Shown here in pieces: positions 1 through 13,373 of a stretch of 64,000 nucleotides of DNA. The DNA lies in the NCBI GenBank assembly GCA_029582165.1, contig CM055888.1, positions 15,795,501 through 15,859,500 on the forward strand, given 5' to 3'. Positions within the stretch are counted from its first letter, which is position 1; the number at the start of each line of letters is the position of its first letter. Under the pieces are notes generated by a model. It was not told the origin of the DNA, searched no databases, and saw nothing but the letters and a program-made list of their open reading frames with translations. The translations under genes were made by a program, and so were the position numbers. This stretch comes from Portulaca oleracea. Taxonomy: Eukaryota; Streptophyta; Magnoliopsida; Caryophyllales; Portulacaceae.

Positions 1-81
1 TCCCATCCCCATGGCTCCATCTCTAGTCATCGCAAAAAGGCGGCAAAATCTTCAGGCATTGCACTACGCCGCTTATCTTCG

Positions 82-84
<3 letters not shown>

Positions 85-115
<31 letters not shown>
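85..115. repeat. (CT)n microsatellite
   Basis: An uninterrupted CT run. CT-rich tracts are common in plant 5' leaders, and this one lies upstream of the small gene starting at 889, so it may be in its untranslated leader. A poly-T run (about 457-480) and a poly-C run (about 559-574) follow. A possible leader-intron acceptor (TTTTGCAG) ends at 818. Confidence 0.8.
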
Positions 116-118
<3 letters not shown>

Positions 119-888
119 TTTGCATTACTTGTTTGATGCTTGATCGAAGTAGTTCGATTGTTTCTCGTTGATTGTAATCGTATACGCTATCTCTTGCAAT
201 TGCGTCATACTCATCGTGTATTTGGATAAAACCTTTAGGGTTTAAGCAAAAATTAAATTTAAGTTGATACTGTGATGATGTGTTCATAAATCGGAAGAAT
301 AATGGTATTTTTGGCCATGCTTTTTCTGTTTGAATTCGTAGATGTTGAATATCATCTGTTCTCATTGAGTCATTGTCATTTGAAAGCAATTCTGCTATCG
401 TATCTCATTTTGCCTATAGGTACTGCTGTGGACAGGAATGAAATCGCTCCATCTCTTTTTTTTTTTTTTTTTTTTTTTTTCCTTTGGTATTACTAGTTAG
501 AATTATATGCCCTGTTTGGGTTTCTTATGCTGGTGGAATCTTGAATTTTGCAGATATCCCCCCCCCCCCCCCCAATTGGTGGGATGTGTGCTATTTGATT
601 TATTAATTTTCTGATTGGGGAGTTCAGCTTGTTATTAATGTTAATTGAAGGGACTATCAGCTATCTAAGCACTACTCCACCTATGAGGTTCTTAGTTTTT
701 CTTCTAGTTTCTATAGTTTCACAGTAGTTGAGTTCAGAAGGCAAAGTTTGATCGCACACTTATTTATTTACCTATACAGTGGATTTTTGACGAATTGAGA
801 GAATGTATATTTTTGCAGAACAGTTCATACATATTGATCTGTAGGTCTGACTTAGACGATAACAGCGCACCCGTCTGTTGAGACCACC

Positions 889-3080
889 ATGGAGGACAAG
901 GGAGCTGCTATTACAAATGGTACGTGAACTGCTATTTCCAACTCCATCTCTTACTGTGGGATATGGGTATCTTTTAAACCTGCATGCTATCAATTTCTTG
1001 GGAATAGCTAAGGTTAGGAATTGATGTGTTTCTATTAGGTCATTTAGTTGGTTATCATTTGTCTTTTAGCTAACTTGCCATTCTAGGGTACCTAAGAACA
1101 ATATATCCTTTTTTACGTACACATGAGTATATCCTTTAGAGCTTTGGCTATATGGGTCAACTCGGGCATTTTCGTCATAATGTTAGTCTTGTTTCTGCTT
1201 CTTCTCAGTACTAGGGCCAGTCTCAGGCACTTGTTGATTGGTACTTGAGTATATATCCAACACTCACCCTTAAACATTGGTGGTGTTTAACCCTTTATTT
1301 ATAAGTGAATTTTAGCTAGTAGCAAAGACCTAGCAAATGATCCATTTTGGTAGGCTGGGGTTGTCAAAACTGCACAGAAGGAATATTTAGGTTAGATAGG
1401 GCTTAGTTTTGGTCATATTTGAGTCTGATGTGTGGTAATCTGTTAAGCTTATCATGAAGACAATATCAATGTTCATGTGGGAAAGGCTAGTTGTAGTTTA
1501 AATAAGTTTTATGTTTGGTTCAAATTTGGTCTTCTTATTTTGGGGTTCATTTTGGGTTACTTGAATCTAGTAGCTGGAATGGGTAGCTGTGTCAGCCTAT
1601 TAGGTCAACCTTCTGGTTTAAACCTAGATGGCTGAACAGAACTCTAAGAAGCTGCCTCTGATCACCAAGAAATCATGATTCATGAATGTGAGAAGTGAGA
1701 CCCCTGTGCCTTAATGTGATTAGTGAAGAGAGGAGCGGTGGAATTGGTGCTCATTAGACAAGGGAGGACTCAATGGGGGTGGTTGGAGCATTCTTGTTGC
1801 TCCACATCCAGGGATGCGGATATGATAGATTGATTTAATTCCTTTGCCTTTGCTTTCGTGGAAGATTGATGTGGTGGATATTGTAGTGGTGATATGGGTG
1901 GTTGTGGCCGTGGTCCATGAGTAGTGGTGACATTTGTAGAATTGGCAGGAGGAGAGAGTGTGGTGGAAAAAATAGTGCCTTATGTTTTGGAAAGAACAAA
2001 GGCCTGAGAAGTTCTCCTGTTTTCTCCTTGTTAACGAAACACTTCTTAATTGGTTACATTATTGATTCCATTAACCTGTCTGGTTCTTTTCTCTCTTTGT
2101 TGGTTCCTTTCTGTTTTATTCTCTTGAACTGAATTCCCTTTATCCTTTATTGAGGCCACCGAAGATTAGGGTCGCCAGCATCTAGTTTGAGCTGTTACTT
2201 ATGAGTTAATTTAAGTGCCAGCAAATGAGTTTGAGTTGATGGCGATAAGTGGAACAAAGTGGTCTCGTTTTTGCTTCATTCATTTTAATCTCTCTTTCTT
2301 GTGTCCATGCTGCCACTGCCTGAATGGTTTTAATGGTGCAAATTGAGCTTGCTTCCCCCTCTTTTTTGATTGATAGTCGATGCCCAAGAGATGCTAATAC
2401 ATCAGTTTCTAAGAGTTCACTGAGGTCTATAGCCACTCTAATTTTGGAGTGTTGCGTTGGTTATTTGGCTAGATGTTGGAAGTTTTTGTTGCGATAAACC
2501 TCAAAGAAATTGGATTGCTCCATCTTTTCATGCGCGTGCATCAGTAATGGGCTCTAGATATTGAAAACTCTTGTCTTGCATTTTTGTTTTTGTTTACCTT
2601 TAACTTTTCGTCCTAATGGATTGTTTGTAGATTAGGATACTGTTATTTTGATCGTATTTTGATACTGAAGCACATCTCAATTCAGATAAAAATGAAGCAG
2701 GCAGGACCAATGAAGCAGCTATATCATCTGGTAAGCCTCAAACAGATGCTGCTGGTATTTCCAAGGGGTGCGCAGGCTTTGCTACATATAATTCACAGTT
2801 TTACACATATCCCAAATCTGGGGTTGATGTAGCTCAAAAGGAAGCACCTCAAAATTTTGACCGATCTGGGGAAGTAAATATGGAGGCTAGGATAAATGCT
2901 GATGATGTTATTCGAGCTGGAGGCTATGGTGCAAGAGATGGCTTGAGTAGTCTTCTTCCTGTCGCAAGTGACTCAACTGATTTTGAAGCTTCATTGCTAG
3001 ATGCACGTGATTACGAAGAACCTCAGGGCGAGCAGCAGCGACCAGGCCTTGGCTGGAGTGAAGACAGAAAGTTAGAGTGA
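889..3080 (+). CDS. Small acidic plant protein of unknown function, two coding exons
   Basis: Coding exons are 889-919 and 2686-3080, giving 141 aa. The ATG has a good plant context (CCACCATGG). Exon 1 ends AATG before GTACGT, and exon 2 follows TTCAG. The split codon is GAT, and the frame then runs unbroken to TGA at 3078-3080. The 1.77-kb intron has no obvious coding content. The protein is hydrophilic and acidic, with no signal peptide or membrane segment. The first half is Ala/Asn/Gly-rich. The C-terminal 45 residues look most constrained: a block with SLLPVASDSTDFEASLLD, then DARDYEEPQ, then a PGLGW motif near the end. I believe similar C termini occur in uncharacterised plant proteins but cannot name a family. 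It is convergent with the CKX gene, about 830 bp apart. An upstream leader exon is likely. Confidence 0.72.
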
Positions 3081-3907
3081 CCGTTGTTTTCCAGAATATG
3101 TTTTCACAAATTACTCTTTAGTCACTGACTTTGACATATGAGAGGTATGTTTGTAACAGATTACGTTTGGTTTGGTCTTTATAGCTGTATGCTTTATGTC
3201 AAACTGTTCACTGCTAAAAAAAAAAAAAAAAACTTAGAAGTGTTTTCAACCAATTCTGTGGACAAAATCTTAGTTCTTACCATGTAACTTGTCCTTTTGA
3301 CTTGTCATTTCCTGATTCTTATTCATGTGGATATTTGCATAAATATGGAAAGTGGTGTTAGTGATTGTGACACTATTTTGCATATAGCTGTATTTTAAAT
3401 CCATATCTTGGTTCCTGCAAATTCAGGGCTAGAGGGGTTGGCAATTTTTGATATGGTGCCCTCGGGGCTTCTACCTTGAGTTTGATAAAACTCTGTTGAA
3501 CATTAAATTAAGTGCTGCCTGTTGCAGTTTTACCTCAAAAAGTAGAGAAAAGTATCTGAGGTACTTTGTGCTGTCTGCTATTATCTAATATTCTGAATCC
3601 GTATCTCTAGAATTATACATGTAGAGGTAGTAGCATATAAAGATATTTCTCATTAATTCATTCTTCAATAATGCAAGTTGAAAATTTTTGCTAACAATTA
3701 TTCTATGCCGCCAAAACGATGACCAGATAGGAACGTGTAAATTATGTAATGAAAAAGCTGTGTTACTGTCATGTTCCCTTGTAATTGGGTATTAAAAAAT
3801 TGCTGTAGATATAGAGGTGGGAACTTACTGTGTTTGACATTGAAGTTGTTTCTGTTTTGCCGTTCGAGATCTTATATTTGGAGCAGAGGGCATAACTAGA
3901 GCCAATA
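3081..3907. other. Intergenic space between convergent genes
   Basis: This stretch should hold the 3' UTRs of both flanking genes. It contains a run of A at about 3215-3231 and otherwise ordinary AT-rich sequence. I see no further ORF or clear polyadenylation hexamer. Confidence 0.5.
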
Positions 3908-6268
<2,361 letters not shown>

Positions 6269-6356
6269 TGTGTTACCAAGAGGATGAAAGACAGACAGGG
6301 GGAGAGAGGTTTAGAGTGGAAGGAAGGGGTGCAAATGATGTGTTGGGTGGGAGAGA

Positions 6357-6363
6357 ATTTAAA
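6357..6363 (-). promoter_or_regulatory. Possible TATA-like element of the CKX gene
   Basis: Reading the minus strand, TTTAAAT lies about 90 bp upstream of the CKX start codon, the right distance for a TATA element with a short leader. The element is degenerate and no other core signal supports it. Confidence 0.3.
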
Positions 6364-7356
6364 GGGAGCAGCTGCTTAAGTCAAAGATGGTAACATATAG
6401 TAGTAGCATAAGTGGTGGAGACTGGAGACTTCATATAAAAGTTGACAGCTGCTTTCTAAATGGTATCATCTAATTATTTATTATTTGGTAGTTGTAGGCC
6501 ATCATTCTTATATTTTTTGGGTGGGGTGGCCATTGCGGTTTTCATCCAGGTTTACACTCGGGGTACTATTCTTTTTGTGCTTATCACACTGTTTTTTGTA
6601 CTTAGGGATTGTGTACTGATAGCCTAATATTTCGTTTATGTCACTGCTATTCTAGCATGCCTTCCCTTCCCTCAAAAAGACATTTGCGTACTTCTAGAAT
6701 GTTTCCATTTTAATCTCCTGCTACCTAAATCATCACGTTTTGCTTTCATTATTTAATAGCTTTTTTTTAGTAGTCATAAAATTACTTTTAGAATTAAATT
6801 ATGATTAACTGTAAATTTATATTTTGTAATTAATATGATTTAGAAAGGTTGTACCATCATTTTTCATACTAACATGAATTATATTGTTCAAAAAGATTAC
6901 TAATACATATATATATATATGTATATATATATCTTCCAATTTCTGTTTTTGTAATCATTAATTAGAGAAAAAAAATGAATTTGTATTATATATATTAAGA
7001 AATAGATTGGTAATAATATTTGGTAAATAAAAATATATTAACATTTTAGTATTTATTTATTTTTCATTAAGCCTTGTATAAAATATATATTCTATCAAAA
7101 ACAAATCTCATTATAATTCCACTTCGAGAATTGTTTATAACATATTTCTGTTGTATGTAACAATAGTGATATCAAAGATACGATAGTTGAGTAGCAACCA
7201 TTTTATTTTCCAAGCTTGCCACCAAAGTTCAAGTTTGATGGAAACAAAATATTTTCCATTAATATACTTTTTAATTGACATTAATTTTTTTTGGTTTGGA
7301 CGTTTGGAGCAATAAACCTCCCAAATTTCGCTAACCATTTAGATATGAATTATTTC

Positions 7357-7358
<2 letters not shown>
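6364..7358. other. AT-rich CKX upstream region, no gene
   Basis: The CKX upstream region becomes very AT-rich after about 6720, with a short (TA)n tract near 6905-6932. I see no coding sequence. It runs into the microsatellite-embedded MITE cluster. Confidence 0.5.

Positions 7359-7403
<45 letters not shown>
7359..7403. repeat. (AT)n microsatellite
   Basis: A pure AT dinucleotide run that forms the left flank of the first fold-back insert. The bases just before it (ATTTCCC) match the inverted tip of the neighbouring inserts. Confidence 0.9.
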
Positions 7404-7406
<3 letters not shown>

Positions 7407-7454
7407 AAATTGGATTATAATAATCCCTACTTTTGCAAAATTAAAATCCAATTT

Positions 7455-7457
<3 letters not shown>
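7404..7457. mobile_element. 54-bp hairpin remnant of a (TA)n-embedded MITE
   Basis: The ends are GGGAAATTGGATT and its inverse AATCCAATTTCCC, with (AT)n on both sides. The interior shares AATAATCCCTACTTTTGC with the larger element at 7499-8036. It is probably a deletion derivative in which only the tips remain. Confidence 0.7.

Positions 7458-7498
<41 letters not shown>
7458..7498. repeat. (AT)n microsatellite
   Basis: An AT dinucleotide run separating two fold-back elements. Confidence 0.9.
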
Positions 7499-7500
<2 letters not shown>

Positions 7501-8033
7501 GAAAATTGGATTCTAATAATCCCTATTTTTGAAAATTGGATGGCAATAATCCCTACTTTCAATTTGTATTCTGGTGGTCCAAAAAAAAAAAAATTGTATT
7601 GTCGTGGGACATAATCGAGAGTATACCCTAAATATCATAGATTTTGTGTTGCATTTGATTCAAAACCTTGTATAACACTTTACCACGATTTTTAATGAAT
7701 TTACAGCATTTCTCCCAAATTTTTTCAATTTTTTTCAATTTTTTATGATTTTTTCAATTTTATTCAATTTAAAAAATCATAATAATTGCTCGGAATCTCA
7801 AAAAAATAATTTAAAAAAATGTTTTAGTAACTACACTTCATTACCTATCTTAGGACAGGAACGAAAAAAACAAAAACAATATGGGGTAGGCATGAAAAAA
7901 ATAAAAAGAATGTGGTGATAGATTTGGTACCACTACAATACAATATTATTTTTTTTAACCACCAGAATACAAATTTAAAGTAGGGATTATTGCCATCCAA
8001 TTCGCAAAAGTAGGGATTATTAGAATTCAATTT

Positions 8034-8036
<3 letters not shown>
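7499..8036. mobile_element. 538-bp MITE with ~85-bp inverted repeats between (TA)n tracts
   Basis: The left arm reads GAAAATTGGATTCTAATAAT, then two units of AATAATCCCTACTTT and TTTGTATTCTGGTGG. The right arm (7958-8036) is its reverse complement with a few changes. The interior is AT-rich and non-coding. Flanks are pure (AT)n on both sides, the arrangement described for Micron-type MITEs, which insert into TA microsatellites. Confidence 0.8.

Positions 8037-8078
<42 letters not shown>
8037..8078. repeat. (TA)n microsatellite
   Basis: A TA run between two fold-back MITEs. Confidence 0.9.
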
Positions 8079-8081
<3 letters not shown>

Positions 8082-8289
8082 AATGGATCACATGAGCATG
8101 GACCTTATACGAGCATGTGAGCATCAAAGCATTTCTGGTGGACATCAAGTATCATTTTAATGGACATCAAATTTGAATAGTAGACATCAAGTTGGATATT
8201 TGATGTCAATGAAAACAATACTTGATGTCCGTCAGAAATGTTTTGATGTTCACATGCTCATATAGGGCACATGCTCATGTGATCCATTC

Positions 8290-8291
<2 letters not shown>
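8079..8291. mobile_element. 213-bp near-palindromic fold-back MITE in (TA)n
   Basis: It starts GGGAATGGATCACATGAG and ends with the exact inverse. The two ~95-bp arms keep pairing inward through GAGCATGTGA, CAAAGCATTTCTG and GGACATCAAGTAT. Short units around GACATCAA repeat in the middle. Both flanks are (TA)n, as for its two neighbours. No coding capacity. Confidence 0.85.

Positions 8292-8328
<37 letters not shown>
8292..8328. repeat. (AT)n microsatellite
   Basis: An AT run closing the right side of the MITE cluster. Confidence 0.9.
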
Positions 8329-8330
<2 letters not shown>

Positions 8331-8376
8331 CCTACTTCACAATTAGGGAGCCTTGGTGTATTGGTAGTTTACCTTA

Positions 8377-9162
8377 GGCTATGTGTATTGGCGTTTTTTT
8401 GGGGAGAAGGATGGAGGAAAGAGAAAAAGAAATAAAGAAAAAATGGGGGAAAAATTGGAGGGAAGGACGCCTCTGCATCCTGGGAGAAAAGGGGATGAAA
8501 AATCGTCTAAATACAAGGCCACATTGCGGGGAAGGGCTGTGAACTGCACCGCCTTTTTTTTGAGTCAAGCGCGTGCAGTTCACACACCAAAGGGTACGTT
8601 TTGGCAGACAGGGGTGGGGCCCGCCACTGCATCTACTTTTTATTCTTTTATTCTTTTTTTCTTTCCTTTTCGTTTCTTTGGGGTTTCTTTTGTGGTTTCT
8701 TTTTTGTTTTTTTATTTTATATTATAATATTTAATTTTTGTAATTGTAATATTTTTTTTTAAAAAAATATTTAATGAATATAATTTGTTTCAAATTAATT
8801 TTGAGTTTGTAATATTTTTCAAAATTTTAATTAAATATTTTATTTCCATTGTAAATTTAATTTTTAAAATTTTGTAATTGTAATAATTTTTTTAAAAATT
8901 ATATTATTTAAAGAAATAATAATTTTGAGTTTGTATTATTTTTCAAATTTTTTTTCCTATTTATTGAAAATAATTATACTTTACAAGTGGGTCTCATGAT
9001 ACAATAAAATATCACACCCTACTTCACTCATGCTTTACCTCATCCTCCAATTCCGAGGACACCATTACCAATAGCATACTCCAAAACTCATTAAAATAAT
9101 ACTATTTTCATTATTCATATCCCCCTCATCCCTCAAATCCAAGTATGCCAATAAACATAGCC
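8377..9162. mobile_element. Harbinger/Tourist-like MITE, 786 bp, TTA duplication
   Basis: The ends are GGCTATGTGTATTGGC on the left and the inverse of GGCTATGTTTATTGGC on the right. TTA lies immediately outside both ends (8374-8376 and 9163-9165), the 3-bp duplication typical of PIF/Harbinger. The similarity continues inward into G-rich GGATGAGG tracts. The AT-rich centre encodes nothing recognisable, so the element is non-autonomous. Confidence 0.8.
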
Positions 9163-9467
9163 TTATGATTCGGGGGTTATCATTCAATTTCAAAAACAAG
9201 CTCTTTGCAAAAGTAGGGGTAATATTGTGTACATTTATCATTGTTTATAGTTGTCAAGAGTGTGGATTATTCAAGGATTAGTTGGGTACCAGATTGCTGT
9301 AAGAAGTGCCATTCACTGCTTGGTTAGCTCTACGTTTTGAGATTATTAGACGGGATTGTAACAAAGCATGTTGTCCTGGCCAGGAATACCTTATTAGTAA
9401 TTGTTGCGCATGATTTGTTACAGACTTACCGCAACTCCCTTATACCCTTTTTGTAACGGTTAGATTC
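9163..9467. other. Unassigned AT-rich stretch
   Basis: No ORF, repeat or RNA signal that I can support. Confidence 0.4.
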
Positions 9468-9738
9468 ACCCTTGTTTTTTGTGAAGTTAGTAAGATGTAG
9501 AAATGGAGCAATATGGTGAAATTGTGGAAAGTACAGTAAGGTTTAGAAGAATATGGTAAAACTTGCAGAAAGTATAGTTGATGTGGTAGGTGAGGAGAGA
9601 AAATATAAAAGTACAGGAGAAAAGTGGGAAAATATATTGATAATGATAGTGGCAAAGTGTGATGAAATGTGGAAGAATATTGAGTAGTATAGTGAGTTGT
9701 GGTATTGTACTACACCACACTGTATAAAAGAACAGGGC
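9468..9738 (-). mobile_element. MITE family 1, copy A
   Basis: A purine-rich (plus strand) element of about 271 bp ending AAAAGAACAGGGC. Its landmarks GTTGATGTGGTAGGTGA and GAAGAATATTGA recur in copy D (18935-19212) and, inverted, in copies B and C (12760-13312). The terminal consensus resembles CCCTGTTCTTTTGTACGGTG. No coding capacity. The superfamily is not determined. Confidence 0.7.
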
Positions 9739-10240
9739 GTAAGTTGAGTGAAGCATTTAGAGGAGAACCGGATAACCCTAAGCTAATGCCATTTACCAGC
9801 AGTTGATCGTTTTGACGAAGAACATGTCAGCTTTACCTTGCTGTGTTACCTTGCCATTTTAAGCTATGAATACAGCCACCATTGCTCAAAGAAGCTTAAA
9901 AATATGTACTACTTAAAAGAAAGTGTGGATAGCCTGTCAAAAATGGACTGATAGTAAAAATCATATGGCAGAGATGATGTTGATATCTTGATGCGAGAGT
10001 GATTGACGGGGTTTGGCCCCTACAAAAGGGCTCCCAGAAGGCAGAATTTAGGGGTGAGGGTGACACTCAGTTGGACCAGTGGGGTCCTCTGCTCCCATAG
10101 GCCTGTTTATGTCTATGCCTATGCCCTAATAGAAACTAAGAAAAGAATGAATAGTCCAATACACCTTCATATACGTAGATGGTCTATCATGAGTAATTTA
10201 TATTTAAGCCCTTCTCTTTACGGTGATAAGATTAGGCAAA
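9739..10240. other. Unassigned intergenic stretch
   Basis: No convincing gene or repeat. A 98-codon reading frame at 10003-10299 has no recognisable features and runs into the next MITE. Confidence 0.4.
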
Positions 10241-10392
10241 GACCCTGTTCTTTTGCTAGGTTAAACCTAACTAACTTAATTTATCATAATTTATCATAAT
10301 CTAACACAATTCCTCAAAAGAAGATCGTAACTTATCCTAATTTATCCTAGCCTAATTATCATAATTTGAAAATAACTCATCCAATGAGCAGG
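10241..10392 (+). mobile_element. MITE family 2 fragment
   Basis: Starts GACCCTGTTCTTTTGCTAGG followed by GTTAAACCTAACTAACTTA and AATTTATC units. The same start recurs at 19313 and related termini at 10717-10924 and 28113-28305. It is truncated on the right by the tandem duplication beginning at 10393. Confidence 0.6.
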
Positions 10393-10717
10393 CCCAAAGT
10401 AAGGTTGTTAATGAAAGGAAAGGTAAGGAAAATAAATTAAAATGACATTGATTTGAGTGTTTTTAGGATTATATTACGGTAATGTTAGGAAATGATAGGA
10501 TAAACTCAACTTACCATTCTAATGAACATGACTTTATTTTAAACCCTACTCTTTGCCCAAAGTAAGGTTGTTAATGAAAGGAAAGGTAAGGAAAATAAAT
10601 TAAAATGACATTGATTTGAGTGTTTTTAGGATTATATTACGGTAATGTTAGGAAATGATAGGATAAACTCAACTTACCATTCTAATGAACATGACTTTAT
10701 TTTAAACCCTACTCTTT
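10393..10717 (+). repeat. Exact 163-bp tandem duplication
   Basis: The segment starting CCCAAAGTAAGGTTG at 10393 restarts at 10556 with no visible differences over about 162 bp. The unit contains the 3' half of a family-2 MITE (GGATAAACTCAACTTACC). Perfect identity implies a recent event. Confidence 0.95.
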
Positions 10718-10924
10718 AGAGTAGTAGGATTAAGTTAAGTTTGTTAAGGTAATGAAAGGAAATGTAAGGAAAAAATTTGTGGTAGGTAAGTTAGTGATGG
10801 GGTAAAAGTATTGTATTACTAAAACTTTGATTTTGGTTTGAGTGTTTTTTAGGAAATCATGTAAGTAAATGTAAGATAAGATTAGGCAAGGATAAACCTA
10901 ACTTATCACTTTAAAGAACACTGA
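10718..10924 (+). mobile_element. MITE family 2, near-complete copy
   Basis: Begins with AGTAGGATTAAGTTAAG and ends GATAAACCTAACTTATCACT, then TTTAAAGAACACTG, which is the imperfect inverse of the start. The interior is AT-rich and non-coding. Confidence 0.6.
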
Positions 10925-11004
10925 CTTGAGATTTAGTGTAATAATTTTTGCATACTTAACCTTTGATATTTGATTTTCACCCTACCTAACTAATAGTAAA
11001 AAAA

Positions 11005-11185
11005 GGGCAGCCCGGCGCACAAAGCGTCCCCGCAAGCAGGGGTCCAGGGAAGGGTCCCATTGTAAAAAGGTGTAATGTACGTAGGCCTTACCTTGCATTT
11101 CCATAAGAGGCTGTTTCTAGGACTCGAACCCGTGACCTCACGATCACAAGGCAACAACTCAACCATTGCGCCAAGGCTCCCCTTC
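11005..11185 (-). mobile_element. Au-type SINE with 15-bp target duplication
   Basis: On the minus strand the element starts GGGGAGCCTTGGCGCAATGG, containing the tRNA-like A box. The B box GGTTCGAGTCC follows. It then reads ACAGCCTCTT, GGTAAGGC and GGGCTGCCC and ends in a short poly-T. This is the known Au SINE layout. ACCTAACTAATAGTA flanks both sides (10984-10998 and 11186-11200), a perfect target duplication, so the copy is intact. Confidence 0.93.
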
Positions 11186-11200
11186 ACCTAACTAATAGTA

Positions 11201-12759
11201 ATATATATTAATTATGATAAAACTTGGGAAAGTATAAACAAAAAACAGAAATGATGATTTTACGTCTATTTTTGTGCATATGTACATTGAAAGACTCTAT
11301 TTATGTAAATTAAAAGACAATTTTGTTCTTTATGTTATTTTGGAAGAACAATCTTCAATTCTGTTGTGAATTGAAAGACAAATCGTTTTCGTTCAACTAG
11401 CAATTAAGAACTCAATCTCTGTCACAAATTCTAACCACAAACTCATGATTCATTAGTGGATGTTGCGAATGTTGATGAATTTGTGCGTGTTTTAGGAAGT
11501 GAATAGTTTCCAATTGGCAATGAAAAATCTCTTGGTGTTTTTACTAAAGAGTGGCACCAAGTTGTTAATTTGATAGTATGAAAATACAGTGAAGGTATGT
11601 TGGGAAAGATTGAACCTTTATTGAACTTTTAGTAATTGCAAGGGTTTATTTGGTGTTAGATGCTCTATAAAATTGATGGAAGTTTTGAATTTTGAGTTTA
11701 GGGTTAGTAGGATTAATTTTTTGTCGAAAGTTAGGACTATGAGGTTAGAAATCAAAAGATGTTTGTCCACCTCTGTTTAAGGTTCATTTACCTTTGAATG
11801 TATGAAATTCATTATTGGCTTTTTTTTTATAATGTGTTTGAATAGTGAGAGCAACATTGAGGGGAACATATCAGAAAGTGAGATAGTGTATTGAGAAGAG
11901 AAGAAGAGGAGGAGGGGGGAGGGTCGTCTACTACATCTGAAATAAAGAGAAGGGGTAAAATAGTCTCAACATTTTAATAACAAAAACAACCCCTTTCATC
12001 AGACAATTTTGCTAAAATTTGCTAAAATTTGTTGCAACACAATGGATGGGATAGAAAAAGCTACATTTTTTTTGAGATAGGTCAAATCATTTTTCAAAGG
12101 TGGGGTGAAAAATCATTACAACAAATTTTAGATAGGGTAAATGTAAAAATCTCTTATTATCAGGTAGAATAAAATGTGTTTAATTGTGTCTAATTTTTTT
12201 ACGGATTGCTATCTTATAGTAAAATTTAGGGGAATTTTTTTCTAAAGAAAATTGTGTTCATGGATTAAAATAAAATTTATATTTTGCTAGCATTTTAAAA
12301 TGTCCTTAAATATAACAGGTCTGAGAGATTAAAAGTTCTTATAAAATTCAGGGGGTAAAGATATAATTTTTTTAATAAAAAAGAATTGAGTAATTTTTTT
12401 TTTCAACATTCTACCAAACACTTAATAATTGTGTAGGTTTATAGGCTATTCTCTTGGCTGTGTTTCTTTCTTTTGCTTTGCCTTTGGCCAATCAAATGTG
12501 ACATTGGCTAACTGTCACGTGATATTCACGAGGATGTAGCAGTGAGGAGAGGCTATGGACCACTGCCCCTGTCGAGTACCAAGCGCATCTGCACTAGCAG
12601 AGTAGCAGTGCAGGGGAAGATTGATAAGAAGTGAAAAACCCACTAAAGTCAATAAAATCATGAAGGAAAATTTGGAAAAAAATGATCGATATTTTGGAGT
12701 TAATGAAAAAATAATCAGAATGTATAACATTGTGATAGGTGATTTCCATTATTTTTTGG
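11201..12759. other. Unassigned AT-rich stretch
   Basis: No gene can be supported. The sequence is AT-rich with several poly-T tracts. A G/A-rich patch lies at about 11880-11925. Confidence 0.4.
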
Positions 12760-13062
12760 CCCTGGCCCTTTGTCCGGTGCAGTGGGATACTGGGATGCAG
12801 TAACAGAACTCACCATATCACTCAATCTTCTTCCAACCTTTACCATATCATACCACACTTTATCACGATTTTGACCAATATATCTTTTAACATGTCGATC
12901 TTTTCACTTTTTTCATTTTTTTTCACATTATATCTCCTTACCTACCACATCAACTACACTTTCCATAAATTTTATCACAACTTTCCACATCTTACCGTAT
13001 TTTTCATAATTTCACCGTATCGCACCATTTCTGCATTTTTCCAATCGTACAAAAGAACAAGA
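12760..13062 (+). mobile_element. MITE family 1, copy B
   Basis: A pyrimidine-rich copy, inverted relative to copy A. It starts CCTGGCCCTTTGTCCGGTGC and ends CGTACAAAAGAACAAGACC. It abuts copy C head to tail, so the pair looks like a tandem insertion. The long reading frame across it (12739-13344) comes from base composition. Confidence 0.65.
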
Positions 13063-13312
13063 CCCAGTTCTTTGTACGGTGCGGAGCAATACCACAACTC
13101 ATACCACTCAATATTCTTCCACACTTTACTGTACCATACTATACTTTTACCACAATCATCACTTTTTTCTCTCTCCGCACTTTTCTTCTCTACTACACTA
13201 TTTTTCACATTCTCACCATCTACCATATCATTCCACAACTCACTGCATTTTCAACAATTTCACAACACCGCACTATTACTGCTTTTTACCAACCGCACAA
13301 AAGGATCGGGTC
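13060..13312 (+). mobile_element. MITE family 1, copy C
   Basis: Starts GACCCAGTTCTTTGTACGGT and ends ACCGCACAAAAGGATCGGGT, which is nearly its inverse. These are the clearest inverted repeats in the family. Confidence 0.7.
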
Positions 13313-13373
13313 ATAGTGGGTGTTTCGGCCAAACGAGATGGTAACGGCGGTGGGCCAAGGGCAGCGTCATTAA

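Noticed and set aside
7350..7562. Open frame encoding repeated Tyr-Ile
   Set aside because: A translation of (TA)n microsatellite and MITE sequence.
8383..8727. 114-codon open frame
   Set aside because: Lies wholly inside the Harbinger-like MITE and runs into poly-T; no protein features.
11005..11185. Possible tRNA gene from A/B box and anticodon-like region
   Set aside because: The tRNA-like part continues into the Au SINE body and has a target duplication, so it is a SINE.
12739..13344. 201-codon open frame
   Set aside because: It is made of pyrimidine-rich MITE copies B and C; the composition bias removes stops. No domain or codon structure.
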